In this document: one piece after another, positions 48,683-58,088 of the stretch
Layout of the letters: each line of letters begins with the position of its first letter
Position numbering within the stretch: the first letter of the stretch is position 1
Assembly (NCBI RefSeq): GCF_002101585.1
Contig: NZ_LQOT01000042.1
Coordinates: 62,001 to 126,000, forward strand
DNA: 64,000 bases
Direction: 5' to 3'
Source: Mycolicibacter engbaekii
GTDB taxonomy: Bacteria > Actinomycetota > Actinomycetes > Mycobacteriales > Mycobacteriaceae
The notes under the pieces: generated by a model
Databases searched by the model: none
What the model was told of the DNA's origin: nothing
The model's input: only the letters and a program-made list of their open reading frames with translations
Position numbers and translations under genes: made by a program

Positions 48683-50029
48683 ATGAGCCTCGCCGTCACA
48701 CTGGCCAGCCTGCTGGCGTTCGCGGTCCTGACCTTGGGCACCGCGGTGTTCGTGGCCGCCGAGTTCTCCCTGACCACCCTGGAACGCAGCGTCGTGGACG
48801 CCAACGCTGCGCGTGGTGGCCGCCGCGACGCCTACATCCAAGACGCCCACCGCACGTTGTCCTTCCAGCTGTCCGGTGCCCAGTTGGGCATCTCGATCAC
48901 CACACTGGCCATGGGCTACCTGGCCGAACCGGTGCTGGCCCGGTGGCTGCGCCCCCCGTTGACGGCGGTGGGCCTGTCCGACCGGGCGGCGTCGGGCGTC
49001 GCGCTGGTCGCTGCCCTGGTGATCGCGACGTCGGTGTCCATGGTCTTCGGCGAGCTGGTGCCCAAGAACCTGGCCGTGGCGCGACCGCTGCAGACCGCCC
49101 GGGCGACGGCCGGCCCCCAGCTGTTGTTCTCCCGGGTGTTCGCGATCGCGATCAAAATGACCAACGGCACAGCCAACCGCATCCTGCGACGGTTGGGGAT
49201 CGAGCCCGCCGACCGGCTGGCGTCGGCGCGCTCCGCGCGTGAGTTGGCTTCGCTGGTGCGCAATTCGGCGCGCAGCGGTGCCCTCGATCCCGCCACGGCC
49301 GCGTTGGTGGAGGGTTCGCTGCGGTTCGGCGCCCTGACCGCCGAAGAGCTGATGACGCCGCGGTCCAAGATCGTGAGCCTGCAGGCCGGTGACACCGTCG
49401 CCGACCTGGCCGCAGCCGCCATCGACACCGGTTTCTCGAAGTTTCCGGTGGTCGACGGCGATCTGGACGCCACGGTCGGCATCGTCCACGTCAAACAGGT
49501 GCTGGCGGTAGCCGTCGCCGACCGGGCATCGACCCCGCTGCGGGTCGTGACCACGCCGGTCGCGGTGGTGCCGTCGACCCTCGACGGCGACGCGGTGATG
49601 GAACAGATCGCCGCCAACGGCCAACAGGTGGCCATGGTCGTCGACGAATACGGCGGCACCGCGGGCATGGTCACCGTCGAGGACCTCATCGAGGAGATCG
49701 TCGGCGATGTCCGCGACGAGCACGACGATGCCACCCCGGACGTCGTGGCCGCCGGCGGCGGCTGGCAGGTCTCGGGGCTGTTGCGGATCGACGAGGTGGC
49801 CGCCGCCACCGGCTACCGCGCGCCGGAAGGCTCCTACGAGACCATCGGCGGACTGGTGTTGCAGGAACTCGGCCACATTCCGGCGGCCGGCGAGACCGTC
49901 GAGCTGACGGCGTTCGAGCCCGACGAGCTCTCCGCCCACCCGCCGCGCTGGCTGGCCCGGGTGGTCCGCATGGAGGGCCACCGCATCGACCTGCTGGTGC
50001 TCACCCGACTGGGGCGTGCCGATGGCTGA
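48683..50029 (+). CDS. CNNM/CorC (HlyC) family membrane protein (Rv1842c-like)
   Basis: 448 residues. DUF21/CNNM membrane domain with three to four helices ([49 protein letters not shown]), the family EF/PKN features present. A CBS pair follows ([45 protein letters not shown] in part), and a CorC_HlyC C-terminal domain near residue 345-440 ([15 protein letters not shown]). Linked to magnesium/cobalt transport or its control; the hemolysin label is historical. Overlaps the next gene by 8 bp. Confidence 0.9.
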   Translation: MSLAVTLASLLAFAVLTLGTAVFVAAEFSLTTLERSVVDANAARGGRRDAYIQDAHRTLSFQLSGAQLGISITTLAMGYLAEPVLARWLRPPLTAVGLSDRAASGVALVAALVIATSVSMVFGELVPKNLAVARPLQTARATAGPQLLFSRVFAIAIKMTNGTANRILRRLGIEPADRLASARSARELASLVRNSARSGALDPATAALVEGSLRFGALTAEELMTPRSKIVSLQAGDTVADLAAAAIDTGFSKFPVVDGDLDATVGIVHVKQVLAVAVADRASTPLRVVTTPVAVVPSTLDGDAVMEQIAANGQQVAMVVDEYGGTAGMVTVEDLIEEIVGDVRDEHDDATPDVVAAGGGWQVSGLLRIDEVAAATGYRAPEGSYETIGGLVLQELGHIPAAGETVELTAFEPDELSAHPPRWLARVVRMEGHRIDLLVLTRLGRADG

Positions 50030-51083
50030 TCTGCTCAACATCGCGCTGACCGTGCTGCTGATCGCGGCGAACGCCTTCTTCGTCGCCGCCGAGTTCGCGC
50101 TGATATCGGCACGGCGCGACCGGCTCGAGGCGCTGGCCGAGCAGGGCAGGCAGAGCGCGGTCACGGTGATCCGCGCCGGTGAGCAACTGTCCCGGATGCT
50201 GGCCGGGGCGCAGTTGGGCGTCACCGTGTGCTCGATCCTGCTGGGCCGCATCGGTGAGCCGACGGTCGCCTACCTGCTCGAGCCGGCGTTCCGGCTGGCC
50301 GGAATCCCCGACGCGCTGCTGCACACGGTGGCGTTCGTCGTCGCGCTGACGATCGTGGTGATTCTGCATCTGCTGTTCGGCGAGATGGTGCCCAAGAACA
50401 TCGCCCTGGCCGGGCCCGAGACGGCGGCGATGCTGCTGATCCCGCCGTACCTGGTCTACATGGCGGCTGCCCGGCCTTTCATCGTCTTCTACAACTGGTG
50501 CGCCAACGTCACCCTGCGCGCCATGCGGATCGAGCCCAAGGACGAGCTGGAGATCACGGTGTCCACCGTCGAGTTGAGCGAGATGATCGCCGAATCGGTC
50601 TCGGCGGGACTGCTCGACCTCGAGGAGTACACCCGGTTGACCCGCGCCCTGCAGATCCGCACCCGGGTGGTCGCCGATGTCGCGCTGCCGATCGGCGATG
50701 TCCGCGCCGTGCCGGTCGCGGCCGTCGGCCAGGGTCCCACGGTGGCCGCGATCGAGCAGGCCTTCGCCGCGACCGGCTACTCCCGGTTCCCGGTCGTCGA
50801 CCAGGGTGAATTCGTCGGCTACCTGCACATCAAGGACGTGTTGCTCAACGAGACCTCGGCCGGGGCCGGCGGCGGCGCCGTCGTCGACGTCGCCGCCATC
50901 CGGCCGCTGCCGCGCGTCCCGGCCTCGCTGCCGTTGGCCGATGCGCTGTCACGGCTGCGCCGCAGCAAAAGCCACCTGGCGCTGGCGGTCAGCGACGACG
51001 GCGTCGCGGTGGCCATGGTGACGCTGGAGGATCTCGTGCAGGACGTCGTCGGCACCGTCCGCGACGGGACGCACCGTGTTTGA
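50022..51083 (+). CDS. CNNM/CorC family membrane protein (Rv1841c-like)
   Basis: 353 residues from ATG 50022, overlapping the previous gene; a GTG six bases earlier is possible. Same DUF21 membrane domain ([44 protein letters not shown] in part) plus two CBS repeats ([38 protein letters not shown] in part). It lacks the C-terminal CorC_HlyC domain of its partner. Tandem pair like Rv1842c-Rv1841c, probably a heteromeric complex. Confidence 0.9.
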   Translation: MADLLNIALTVLLIAANAFFVAAEFALISARRDRLEALAEQGRQSAVTVIRAGEQLSRMLAGAQLGVTVCSILLGRIGEPTVAYLLEPAFRLAGIPDALLHTVAFVVALTIVVILHLLFGEMVPKNIALAGPETAAMLLIPPYLVYMAAARPFIVFYNWCANVTLRAMRIEPKDELEITVSTVELSEMIAESVSAGLLDLEEYTRLTRALQIRTRVVADVALPIGDVRAVPVAAVGQGPTVAAIEQAFAATGYSRFPVVDQGEFVGYLHIKDVLLNETSAGAGGGAVVDVAAIRPLPRVPASLPLADALSRLRRSKSHLALAVSDDGVAVAMVTLEDLVQDVVGTVRDGTHRV

Positions 51084-51960
51084 CCTGGCTGAACCGACGC
51101 TGGAGGCGTTGCAGTGGCAGGCCCGCGCGCAGGCCTACCGGCAACGCCTGGACCGCTTCCTGCCTCCGCTGCTGCAGCGGATCGCGACCGGCGACCCGGT
51201 GCCGGCATTCCTGTTCAGCTACTACAGTCTGCGGCCGGCGCAGCTGCGCTGGTGGAACCCCGGTTACGGGGTGCGGCTGGCCGGGGCGGCGGCACTGCAG
51301 GACTACCGCGGACGCCGCGGCTACGCGGTGCACGACGGCGGGGTCGGTGTGGCCGCCGGATACCTGCGTGAGCGCGCCGACACCGTGCGGTTCGTCGCGC
51401 GGCTGCTGCGCGCCTGCGGGCAGCGGCCCGCGCAGCTCAACTGCTTCGGGCTGCACGAGTGGGCCATGGTGTATCGCCGCGCGGCCCACCAGTCCGTCCG
51501 GCACGAGCACGTTCCGCTGCGGCTGCCCGCCGTCGAGGTGGACCGTGTTGTGGAGGCAACACCGTTGCGCTGCACTCATTTCGACGCGTTCCGGTTCTTC
51601 ACCCCCGCGGCGGCACCGCGCAACGCCGGGACGCCCACCCGGTCCACCCAGATCGACTGGGAGCAGCCGGGATGCCTGCACGCGAACATGGACCTCTACA
51701 AGTGGTGCTACAAGTTGGGGCCGCTGATCGAATCCGAACTGCTGCTGGACTGCCTGCAGCTGGCAGCGGCGGCACGCGAAATCGACATGCGGGCCAGCCC
51801 GTATGACCTGAGCGACTACGGCTATGCGCCGATCGCCATCGAGAACGCGGCGGGCCGCGCGGAATATGTCCGTCGCCAAGGTGAGATCGCCCAGCGCGCC
51901 GCACCGTTGCGGGCGACGCTGCTGGCCCGCTGCGAGCAGCTGATCGACAGATGCGAATAG
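51076..51960 (+). CDS. Conserved protein annotated elsewhere as 3-methyladenine DNA glycosylase-like
   Basis: 294 residues from a GTG at 51076, overlapping the CNNM gene by 8 bp. Distinct motifs: LFSYYSLRPAQLRWWNPGYG near residue 46, QLNCFGLHEWAMVYR near 120, and CTHFDAFRFFTP and GCLHANMDLYKWCYKLGPLIESEL in the second half. Actinobacterial homologues carry the 3-methyladenine glycosylase label by transfer, but I see no AlkA, TAG or AAG catalytic motif; clustered His, Trp, Tyr and Asp suggest a metal or haem-like or hydrolase site instead. Function unproven. Confidence 0.7.
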   Translation: MFDLAEPTLEALQWQARAQAYRQRLDRFLPPLLQRIATGDPVPAFLFSYYSLRPAQLRWWNPGYGVRLAGAAALQDYRGRRGYAVHDGGVGVAAGYLRERADTVRFVARLLRACGQRPAQLNCFGLHEWAMVYRRAAHQSVRHEHVPLRLPAVEVDRVVEATPLRCTHFDAFRFFTPAAAPRNAGTPTRSTQIDWEQPGCLHANMDLYKWCYKLGPLIESELLLDCLQLAAAAREIDMRASPYDLSDYGYAPIAIENAAGRAEYVRRQGEIAQRAAPLRATLLARCEQLIDRCE

Positions 51961-52009
51961 CCTCGCTACCTGCCGGTAGGGTGGTAGATCGGCTAAGAGG
52001 GAGGAAATC

Positions 52010-54205
52010 ATGACAGAACGGGTGTCGGTGGGCGGCTTACGGGTCGCACGCGTGCTGTATGACTTCATCACCGATGAGGCCCTGCCGGGCACCGGTGTCG
52101 ACCCCGACAGCTTCTGGGCCGGCGTGGACAAGGTCGTCACCGATCTGACCCCCAAGAACCAGGAGCTGCTGGCACGTCGCGATGAACTGCAGGCCCAGAT
52201 CGACAAGTGGCACCGGCATCGGGTGATCGAACCGCTGGACACCGAGGCGTACCGGGCCTTCCTCACCGAGATCGGGTACCTGCTGCCCGAACCCGAGGAC
52301 TTCGCGGTCACCACGGCCGGTGTCGACGACGAGATCGCGGTGCAGGCCGGCCCGCAGCTGGTGGTCCCGGTGCTCAACGCCCGGTTTGCGCTCAACGCCG
52401 CCAACGCACGCTGGGGATCGCTGTACGACGCGCTGTATGGAACCGACGTGATCAGCGAGGAGGACGGGGCGCACAAGGGCACGTCCTACAACCCGGTGCG
52501 CGGCGAGAAGGTGATCGCCTATGCCCGGCAGTTCCTCGAGCATGCCGTGCCACTGACCACCGGCAGCTGGACCGAGGTCAAGAGCTTCGCGGTCAAGGAC
52601 GCCGAGCTGGTGGTCACGCTGGCCGACGACGTGGCCACCACCATCGGCGCGCCCACCGAGTTCATCGGCTACACCGGGGACGCCGAGACGCCGTCGTCGG
52701 TGCTGCTGTCCCACCACGGCCTGCGCATCGAGATCCTGATCGACCCGGAGTCGCCGATCGGTTCCACCGACCCCGCCGGCATCAAAGACGTGGTGCTGGA
52801 GTCGGCGGTCACCACGATCATGGACTTCGAGGACTCGGTGGCCGCGGTCGATGCCGAGGACAAGGTGCTCGGCTACCGCAACTGGCTGGGCCTCAACCGC
52901 GGCGACCTGGCCGAGCAGGTCGACAAGGGCGGCGAGACCTTCACGCGCACCCTGGCCGCCGACCGCGAGTTCACCGCCCCGGACGGGGGCACGGTGACGC
53001 TGCCGGGCCGCAGCCTGATGTTCGTCCGCAACGTCGGTCACCTGATGACCAACGACGCCATCGTCAACACCGCCGACGGCGAGAGCACCGAGGTGTTCGA
53101 GGGCATCCAGGACGCGTTGTTCACCGGGCTCATCGCCGTGCACGGGCTGACCGCGTCCGAGGAGAACGGACCGCTGACCAACAGCCGCACCGGCTCGATC
53201 TACATCGTCAAACCGAAGATGCACGGGCCGGACGAGGTCGCCTTCACGGCCGAGTTGTTCAGCCGGGTCGAAGACGTGCTGGGGCTGCCGCAGAAGACCC
53301 TCAAGATCGGCATTATGGACGAGGAGCGGCGCACCACGGTCAACCTGCGCGCGTGCATCAAGGCCGCCGCCGACCGGGTGGTGTTCATCAACACCGGCTT
53401 CCTGGACCGCACCGGCGACGAGATCCACACCTCGATGGAGGCCGGGCCCATGGTGCGCAAGGCCAACATGAAGTCCCAGCCGTGGATCCTGGCCTACGAG
53501 GACAACAACGTCGACGCGGGATTGGCCACCGGACTTCCCGGCCACGCCCAGATCGGCAAGGGCATGTGGGCCATGACCGACCTGATGGCCGACATGGTGG
53601 CGCAGAAGATCGCCCACCCCCGCTCGGGGGCGAGCACCGCATGGGTGCCCTCGCCCACCGCCGCCACCCTGCACGCGATGCACTACCACCAGGTGGACGT
53701 CTTCGAGGTGCAGCGGGAACTGGCCGGAGAACGGCGGGCAACTCTCGATCAGCTGCTGACCATCCCGCTCTCCGAGGGCCTGGCCTGGGCGCCCGACGAG
53801 ATCCGCGAAGAGGTGGACAACAACTGCCAGTCGATCCTGGGCTATGTGGTGCGCTGGATCGACCAGGGCGTGGGCTGCTCGAAGGTCCCCGACATCCACG
53901 ATGTGGCGCTGATGGAAGACCGTGCCACCCTGCGTATTTCGTCGCAGTTGCTGGCGAACTGGTTGCGCCACGGGGTGATCACCGCCGAAGACGTGCAGTC
54001 GAGCCTGGAGCGAATGGCCCCCGCGGTGGACCGTCAGAACGCCGGTGACGCCAACTACCGGCCGATGGCACCGGACTTCGAATCCAGCATCGCGTTCGCG
54101 GCCGCGCGCGAGCTGATCCTGTCCGGGACCACACAGCCCAACGGCTACACCGAGCCGATCCTGCACCGGCGCCGGCGGGAGTTCAAAGCCCAGGCCGGTG
54201 TCTGA
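52010..54205 (+). CDS. glcB: Malate synthase G
   Basis: 731 residues with GGGAGGAAATC before the ATG. Family features: [44 protein letters not shown] (in part), [35 protein letters not shown], and [22 protein letters not shown]. Condenses glyoxylate with acetyl-CoA to malate in the glyoxylate shunt and glycine/glycolate use. Matches Rv1837c. A short inverted repeat (CTACC / GGTAG) lies about 30 bp upstream. Confidence 0.97.
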   Translation: MTERVSVGGLRVARVLYDFITDEALPGTGVDPDSFWAGVDKVVTDLTPKNQELLARRDELQAQIDKWHRHRVIEPLDTEAYRAFLTEIGYLLPEPEDFAVTTAGVDDEIAVQAGPQLVVPVLNARFALNAANARWGSLYDALYGTDVISEEDGAHKGTSYNPVRGEKVIAYARQFLEHAVPLTTGSWTEVKSFAVKDAELVVTLADDVATTIGAPTEFIGYTGDAETPSSVLLSHHGLRIEILIDPESPIGSTDPAGIKDVVLESAVTTIMDFEDSVAAVDAEDKVLGYRNWLGLNRGDLAEQVDKGGETFTRTLAADREFTAPDGGTVTLPGRSLMFVRNVGHLMTNDAIVNTADGESTEVFEGIQDALFTGLIAVHGLTASEENGPLTNSRTGSIYIVKPKMHGPDEVAFTAELFSRVEDVLGLPQKTLKIGIMDEERRTTVNLRACIKAAADRVVFINTGFLDRTGDEIHTSMEAGPMVRKANMKSQPWILAYEDNNVDAGLATGLPGHAQIGKGMWAMTDLMADMVAQKIAHPRSGASTAWVPSPTAATLHAMHYHQVDVFEVQRELAGERRATLDQLLTIPLSEGLAWAPDEIREEVDNNCQSILGYVVRWIDQGVGCSKVPDIHDVALMEDRATLRISSQLLANWLRHGVITAEDVQSSLERMAPAVDRQNAGDANYRPMAPDFESSIAFAAARELILSGTTQPNGYTEPILHRRRREFKAQAGV

Positions 54206-54267
54206 CCCGACACCGATCCGAATGACCGTGGCCGGACAACCGGCCAGGCGGAGAGGACGCAGCCACT

Positions 54268-56361
54268 GTGGGTAGGCACAGTTTGCCCGGCCCGGACGAT
54301 TCCGACGACGAGCCCTTCGGACCCGCTGGTTCGGACGACTACGGCGACGACGCCGGGTTCAGCGACCATTCGTTCGACAGTTACGCCGATCCGGACGACG
54401 ACGACTACGTCGACGACTATCACGAGGCGTACTTCGACGAGCCCTTCTCGGGCGAGACCGGCTATGACGCCGGGCCGCAACCCGGCGATGCCGACCCGGC
54501 TCAATACATGCGCCGCGGCGCCGCCGACGAGCAGTCGCGGTATCGGACCGGGCCTTTCGGTGCCATCGCCGGGCAGTCCGTTGCCGAGTCCGACGACGAC
54601 GACCCGGGCGGTGGGCACCGCAATCTCGACCGGTGGCGCCGGCATCGTAACGACTCCGGACCGCGCGGTGTCAGCGTCGGTGTGATCGCCGCGCTGGTCA
54701 CCGTGGTCGTCGTGGTGGGCGCGGTGATCCTGTGGCGCTTCTTCGGCAATTCGCTGTCGCATCGCTCGGCGATCGCCGCCCGCAGCTGCGCCGCCGGCGA
54801 CCTGGCCGTCGCCGTCGTGGCGGATCCGTCGATCGCCGACGACGTACAGGGATTCGCCGACCGGTTCAACAAGACCGCCAAGCCGATCGGCGACCGCTGT
54901 GTGTCGGTGCAGGTCAAGCCGGCCGATTCCGATGCCGTGGTCAGCGGCTTCCTCGGCGACTGGCCGGCCCAGCTCGGCCAGCGTCCGGCGCTGTGGATTC
55001 CCGGCAGCTCCATCTCCGCGGCCCGGTTGAAGACCGCCGCCGGCGCCGAGACGGTCAGCGACAGCCGGTCGCTGGTCACCTCGCCGGTGCTGCTGGCGGT
55101 TACTCCGCAGCTCAAAAGCGCGCTGCAGAAGCAGAGTTGGGCCGGCCTGCCGGACCTGCAGACCGACCCGGACGCGCTGGGCCCACTCGGCCTGGCCGGG
55201 TGGGGCTCGCTGCGGCTGGCGCTGCCCATCGACGGCAACGGCGACGCCGCATTCCTGGCCGGTGAGGCAGTGGCGGCCGGCGCCGTCCCCAAGGGCGCCC
55301 CGGCCACCGACGGAGTCGGGGCGGTGCACCGGCTTGCCGGCGGACAGCCGAAACTTGTCGACGCGTCACTTGCCGAGGCGATGAATGTCCTTCTGCGCCC
55401 GGGAAATCCGGCGGCCTCTCCGGTGCATGCGGTGGTGACCACCGAACAGCAGCTGTTCACCCGGGGCAAGTCGCTGTCCGACCCGGCCACCACGCTGGGT
55501 TCTTGGCGGCCGCCGGGGCCGGTGCCGGTCGCCGACTACCCCACCGTGTTGCTGGCCGGCTCCTGGCTGTCTCAGGAACAGGTCAGTGCCGCCAGCGAAT
55601 TCGCCCGCTTCGCCCGCAAACCCGACCAGCTCGCCGAGCTGGCCAAGGCCGGCTTCCGGGTCGAGGGCGTCGCACCCCCGAGCAGTGACGTCACCGGGTT
55701 CCCCGCGGTGCCGGACACCCTTTCGGTCGGTGACGACGCGACGCGCGCCGCGTTGGCCAACGCCCTGACCACCCTGCCGGGCAGCGCAGCGGTCACGCTC
55801 ATGCTCGACCAGTCGATGACCACCGACGAGGGCGGCAAGAGCCGTTTGGCGCACGTGATCGCCGCACTGGATCGGCGCATCAAGGAGCTGGCCCCGAATT
55901 CGGCCGTGGGCCTGTGGACCTTCGACGGCACCGAGGGGCACAGTGTGGTCCCCGCCGGCCCGCTGGACGAGCCGCTCAACGACGCCACCCGGGCGGACAC
56001 CTTGATCACCGAGCTCAACGAGCTCAGTTCGACACCCGGCGGTGCGGTGTCCTTCACGACGCTGCGCATGGTGTACAACCAGGCCCTGGCCAATTACCGC
56101 CCGGGACAGTCCAACTCGGTGCTCGTCATCACCGCGGGCCCACACACCGACCGGACCCTGGACGGACCTGGGCTCGAGGAGTTCATTCGGACCACCACTG
56201 ACCCGCAACGCCCCGTGGCCGTCAACGTCATCGACTTCGGCGCCGACGCCGATCAGGCGACCTGGCGGGCGGTGGCACAGCTGTCAGGCGGCACCTACCA
56301 GAACGTGCGCGCCGGTGACTCCCCCGAGCTCGGCGCAGCGCTGAACTCGCTGCTGGGTTAG
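54268..56361 (+). CDS. Membrane-anchored VWA protein with acidic cytoplasmic tail (Rv1836c-like)
   Basis: 697 residues from GTG 54268. The first 130 residues are strongly acidic (many DD and DY runs). A TM helix at about residue 136-156 (VIAALVTVVVVVGAVILW) exports the rest. An extracellular solute-binding-like domain (SCAAGDLAVAVVADPSIADD) precedes a VWA domain near residue 500 with a MIDAS-like LMLDQSMTTDEGG and later SVLVITAGPHTDR. Similar to Rv1836c. Ligand unknown; VWA domains usually mediate protein binding. The last four bases overlap the convergent secreted-protein gene. Confidence 0.85.
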   Translation: MGRHSLPGPDDSDDEPFGPAGSDDYGDDAGFSDHSFDSYADPDDDDYVDDYHEAYFDEPFSGETGYDAGPQPGDADPAQYMRRGAADEQSRYRTGPFGAIAGQSVAESDDDDPGGGHRNLDRWRRHRNDSGPRGVSVGVIAALVTVVVVVGAVILWRFFGNSLSHRSAIAARSCAAGDLAVAVVADPSIADDVQGFADRFNKTAKPIGDRCVSVQVKPADSDAVVSGFLGDWPAQLGQRPALWIPGSSISAARLKTAAGAETVSDSRSLVTSPVLLAVTPQLKSALQKQSWAGLPDLQTDPDALGPLGLAGWGSLRLALPIDGNGDAAFLAGEAVAAGAVPKGAPATDGVGAVHRLAGGQPKLVDASLAEAMNVLLRPGNPAASPVHAVVTTEQQLFTRGKSLSDPATTLGSWRPPGPVPVADYPTVLLAGSWLSQEQVSAASEFARFARKPDQLAELAKAGFRVEGVAPPSSDVTGFPAVPDTLSVGDDATRAALANALTTLPGSAAVTLMLDQSMTTDEGGKSRLAHVIAALDRRIKELAPNSAVGLWTFDGTEGHSVVPAGPLDEPLNDATRADTLITELNELSSTPGGAVSFTTLRMVYNQALANYRPGQSNSVLVITAGPHTDRTLDGPGLEEFIRTTTDPQRPVAVNVIDFGADADQATWRAVAQLSGGTYQNVRAGDSPELGAALNSLLG

Positions 56362-57983
56362 CCGCCGAGCATGTCGAGGAGCTGCTGGGGCATGCTGACC
56401 AGCAGTTCGGTGAACGTGCCACCGAAGGAGCCGACGCTGGCACCGGCCAGGGTCAGCTGCCCGGCGACGAATCCCTCGAGCAGGTCGGCCAGGTAGGGGT
56501 TCACCCAGTCGCCGACCAGATCTCCGAGGTTGAGCGAGAAGGTGTCGAGCCCGGCGTAGCCGAGCACATCGCCGAGGTCGAGGCCGTTGAGCAGCCAGGT
56601 CAGGTCCAGGCCGAGCGGGCCGTCGGTCAGCACCGCGCCCAGGGGGCCGGCGAGGTCGCTCACCAGATCCCGCAGCGTCAGGTCGGCGACCGAGTCGGCG
56701 AAGCCGAGGTCGGTCAGGACGCCACCGATGGTCAGCTCGCCCAGCGACAGCAGTGCCGCGCCCACACTGCCCAGAACCGAACCGATGGAGTCGTCGATCG
56801 CCAGATCGCCCAGTAGGTCACCGACTTGCAGCATGTTGAGCAGGGCTTCGAGCCCACCCGATCCCAGGAACTGGTCTGCGAGGTCGGTCAACAGCGGCCC
56901 GAGGAGCGGAATGGGGTTGAACAGGTCGGCCGCGCCCTCTTGGAGCCAACCGCTCAGCTCGCCGAGCAGCCCGATGTCCGAGAGCAGGCTGCCGAGGTAG
57001 GCACTGGACAGGTCGCCGTCGCCCAGACCGACGAGCAGGTGGCCCACGGCGAGCGGAATCGCGGCGTCGATCCCGAAGGCGCTCACCACGTCGGCGAACC
57101 GGAAGTCGCCGAGCGCGAGGTCCAGGTCGAGGTCGCGGAAGAAGTCGGTGCCACCCCATTCGCTCAACAGAGCGGCCAGGTTGTACTGGCTCAATCCCAA
57201 ATCGCCCAGGCCCAAAAACTCCAGCAGGTCGCCGAGCGTGCCGACGCCGGTGGCCCACGCCAGCAGGTCGCCCATGCCTTCGTCGCTGAGCCCGAGGCCG
57301 CTGAGCAGCGTGCCCACGGTCAGGGTGCCCAGCCGCACGTGCTCGATCACGGCGTCGAGCTCCACGCTGCCCAGGTCGGGCATCTGCAGTCCCAGCATGT
57401 CCAGCACCCGGGACAGGTCGAGATTGAGTTCCAGGTTCTGTTCGGGGGCCAGTACCCCGTTGTACACCGGAAGGCTCATCGCGCCGCCCAGCAGGCTCAC
57501 ATCGCGCTGGCCGTTGAGGTAGGCGTCGAGAAGGGTGGCCGGGGCGTTGACCAACGCGGTCCATGCCGTCTTGGGGTCGCCCAGATCCTCGATCACGCCG
57601 AACAGCGCATCCAGGGTCGCCACGTGCGAAGCCAGGCCGGCGATCAGCAGTTCCAGCCCCGGCGAGAGCTGCACCGCGAGCGTCGCGGGAAGCGACGCGG
57701 TGTCGGTGTCGACCGCCACCGTGAAGTTGCTGGCCGCGTCGATCAGGCCCAGCGGGTTGGTGAACAGGGTGGTGAACACCTGGGAGAGGGCCGACCAGTC
57801 GGTTTGGGCGCCGATGCGCTCGATGTTGTCCGCGGTGTTGGCGAACAGGTCGCCGTAGGAGGCGGCCAGCGCCACGCTGGGCGGCACGGCAGGCGCCGGT
57901 GCCGGAACCGGTGCGGCCGTGACGATCCCGGCGCTCAGGACGGCGATTCCCGCGACACACGAGCGGGTCATGGGCTCCGGCAC
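56358..57983 (-). CDS. Large secreted Leu/Asp/Gly-rich protein, function unknown
   Basis: 541 residues from GTG 57983, chosen for GAGGAGG just upstream (ATG 57971 also possible). A signal peptide (CVAGIAVLSAGIVTAAPVPAP) precedes VALAASYGDLFANTADNIER. The rest has few charged basic residues and repeated short segments built on LGDLL, GLGDLGLS, DLGLDL and GDLGLSQ spaced irregularly, suggesting an elongated amphipathic beta/helical repeat. No Cys after the signal region. Mycobacteria hold several such secreted repeat proteins; none has an assigned function. Divergent region of 105 bp separates it from gcvP's stop. Confidence 0.75.
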   Translation of the reverse strand: MPEPMTRSCVAGIAVLSAGIVTAAPVPAPAPAVPPSVALAASYGDLFANTADNIERIGAQTDWSALSQVFTTLFTNPLGLIDAASNFTVAVDTDTASLPATLAVQLSPGLELLIAGLASHVATLDALFGVIEDLGDPKTAWTALVNAPATLLDAYLNGQRDVSLLGGAMSLPVYNGVLAPEQNLELNLDLSRVLDMLGLQMPDLGSVELDAVIEHVRLGTLTVGTLLSGLGLSDEGMGDLLAWATGVGTLGDLLEFLGLGDLGLSQYNLAALLSEWGGTDFFRDLDLDLALGDFRFADVVSAFGIDAAIPLAVGHLLVGLGDGDLSSAYLGSLLSDIGLLGELSGWLQEGAADLFNPIPLLGPLLTDLADQFLGSGGLEALLNMLQVGDLLGDLAIDDSIGSVLGSVGAALLSLGELTIGGVLTDLGFADSVADLTLRDLVSDLAGPLGAVLTDGPLGLDLTWLLNGLDLGDVLGYAGLDTFSLNLGDLVGDWVNPYLADLLEGFVAGQLTLAGASVGSFGGTFTELLVSMPQQLLDMLGG

Positions 57984-58088
57984 GGGTCCTCCTCGGTGCA
58001 CAGCTCAGCCAGGTATTCGGGTCAGCGCGATCCTAGACGCTTTGTTTGGTTGCGCTGAGACAATGCTGGCTATTTGCCCAAGGGCCCG

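Noticed and set aside
51966-51979. Short CTACC/GGTAG inverted repeat upstream of glcB as a regulator site
   Set aside because: Only five paired bases with a four-base loop; too weak to call without further evidence.
52037-54166. Long open frame antisense to glcB (over 700 codons)
   Set aside because: A known effect of high-GC codon bias; the malate synthase frame has family motifs throughout.
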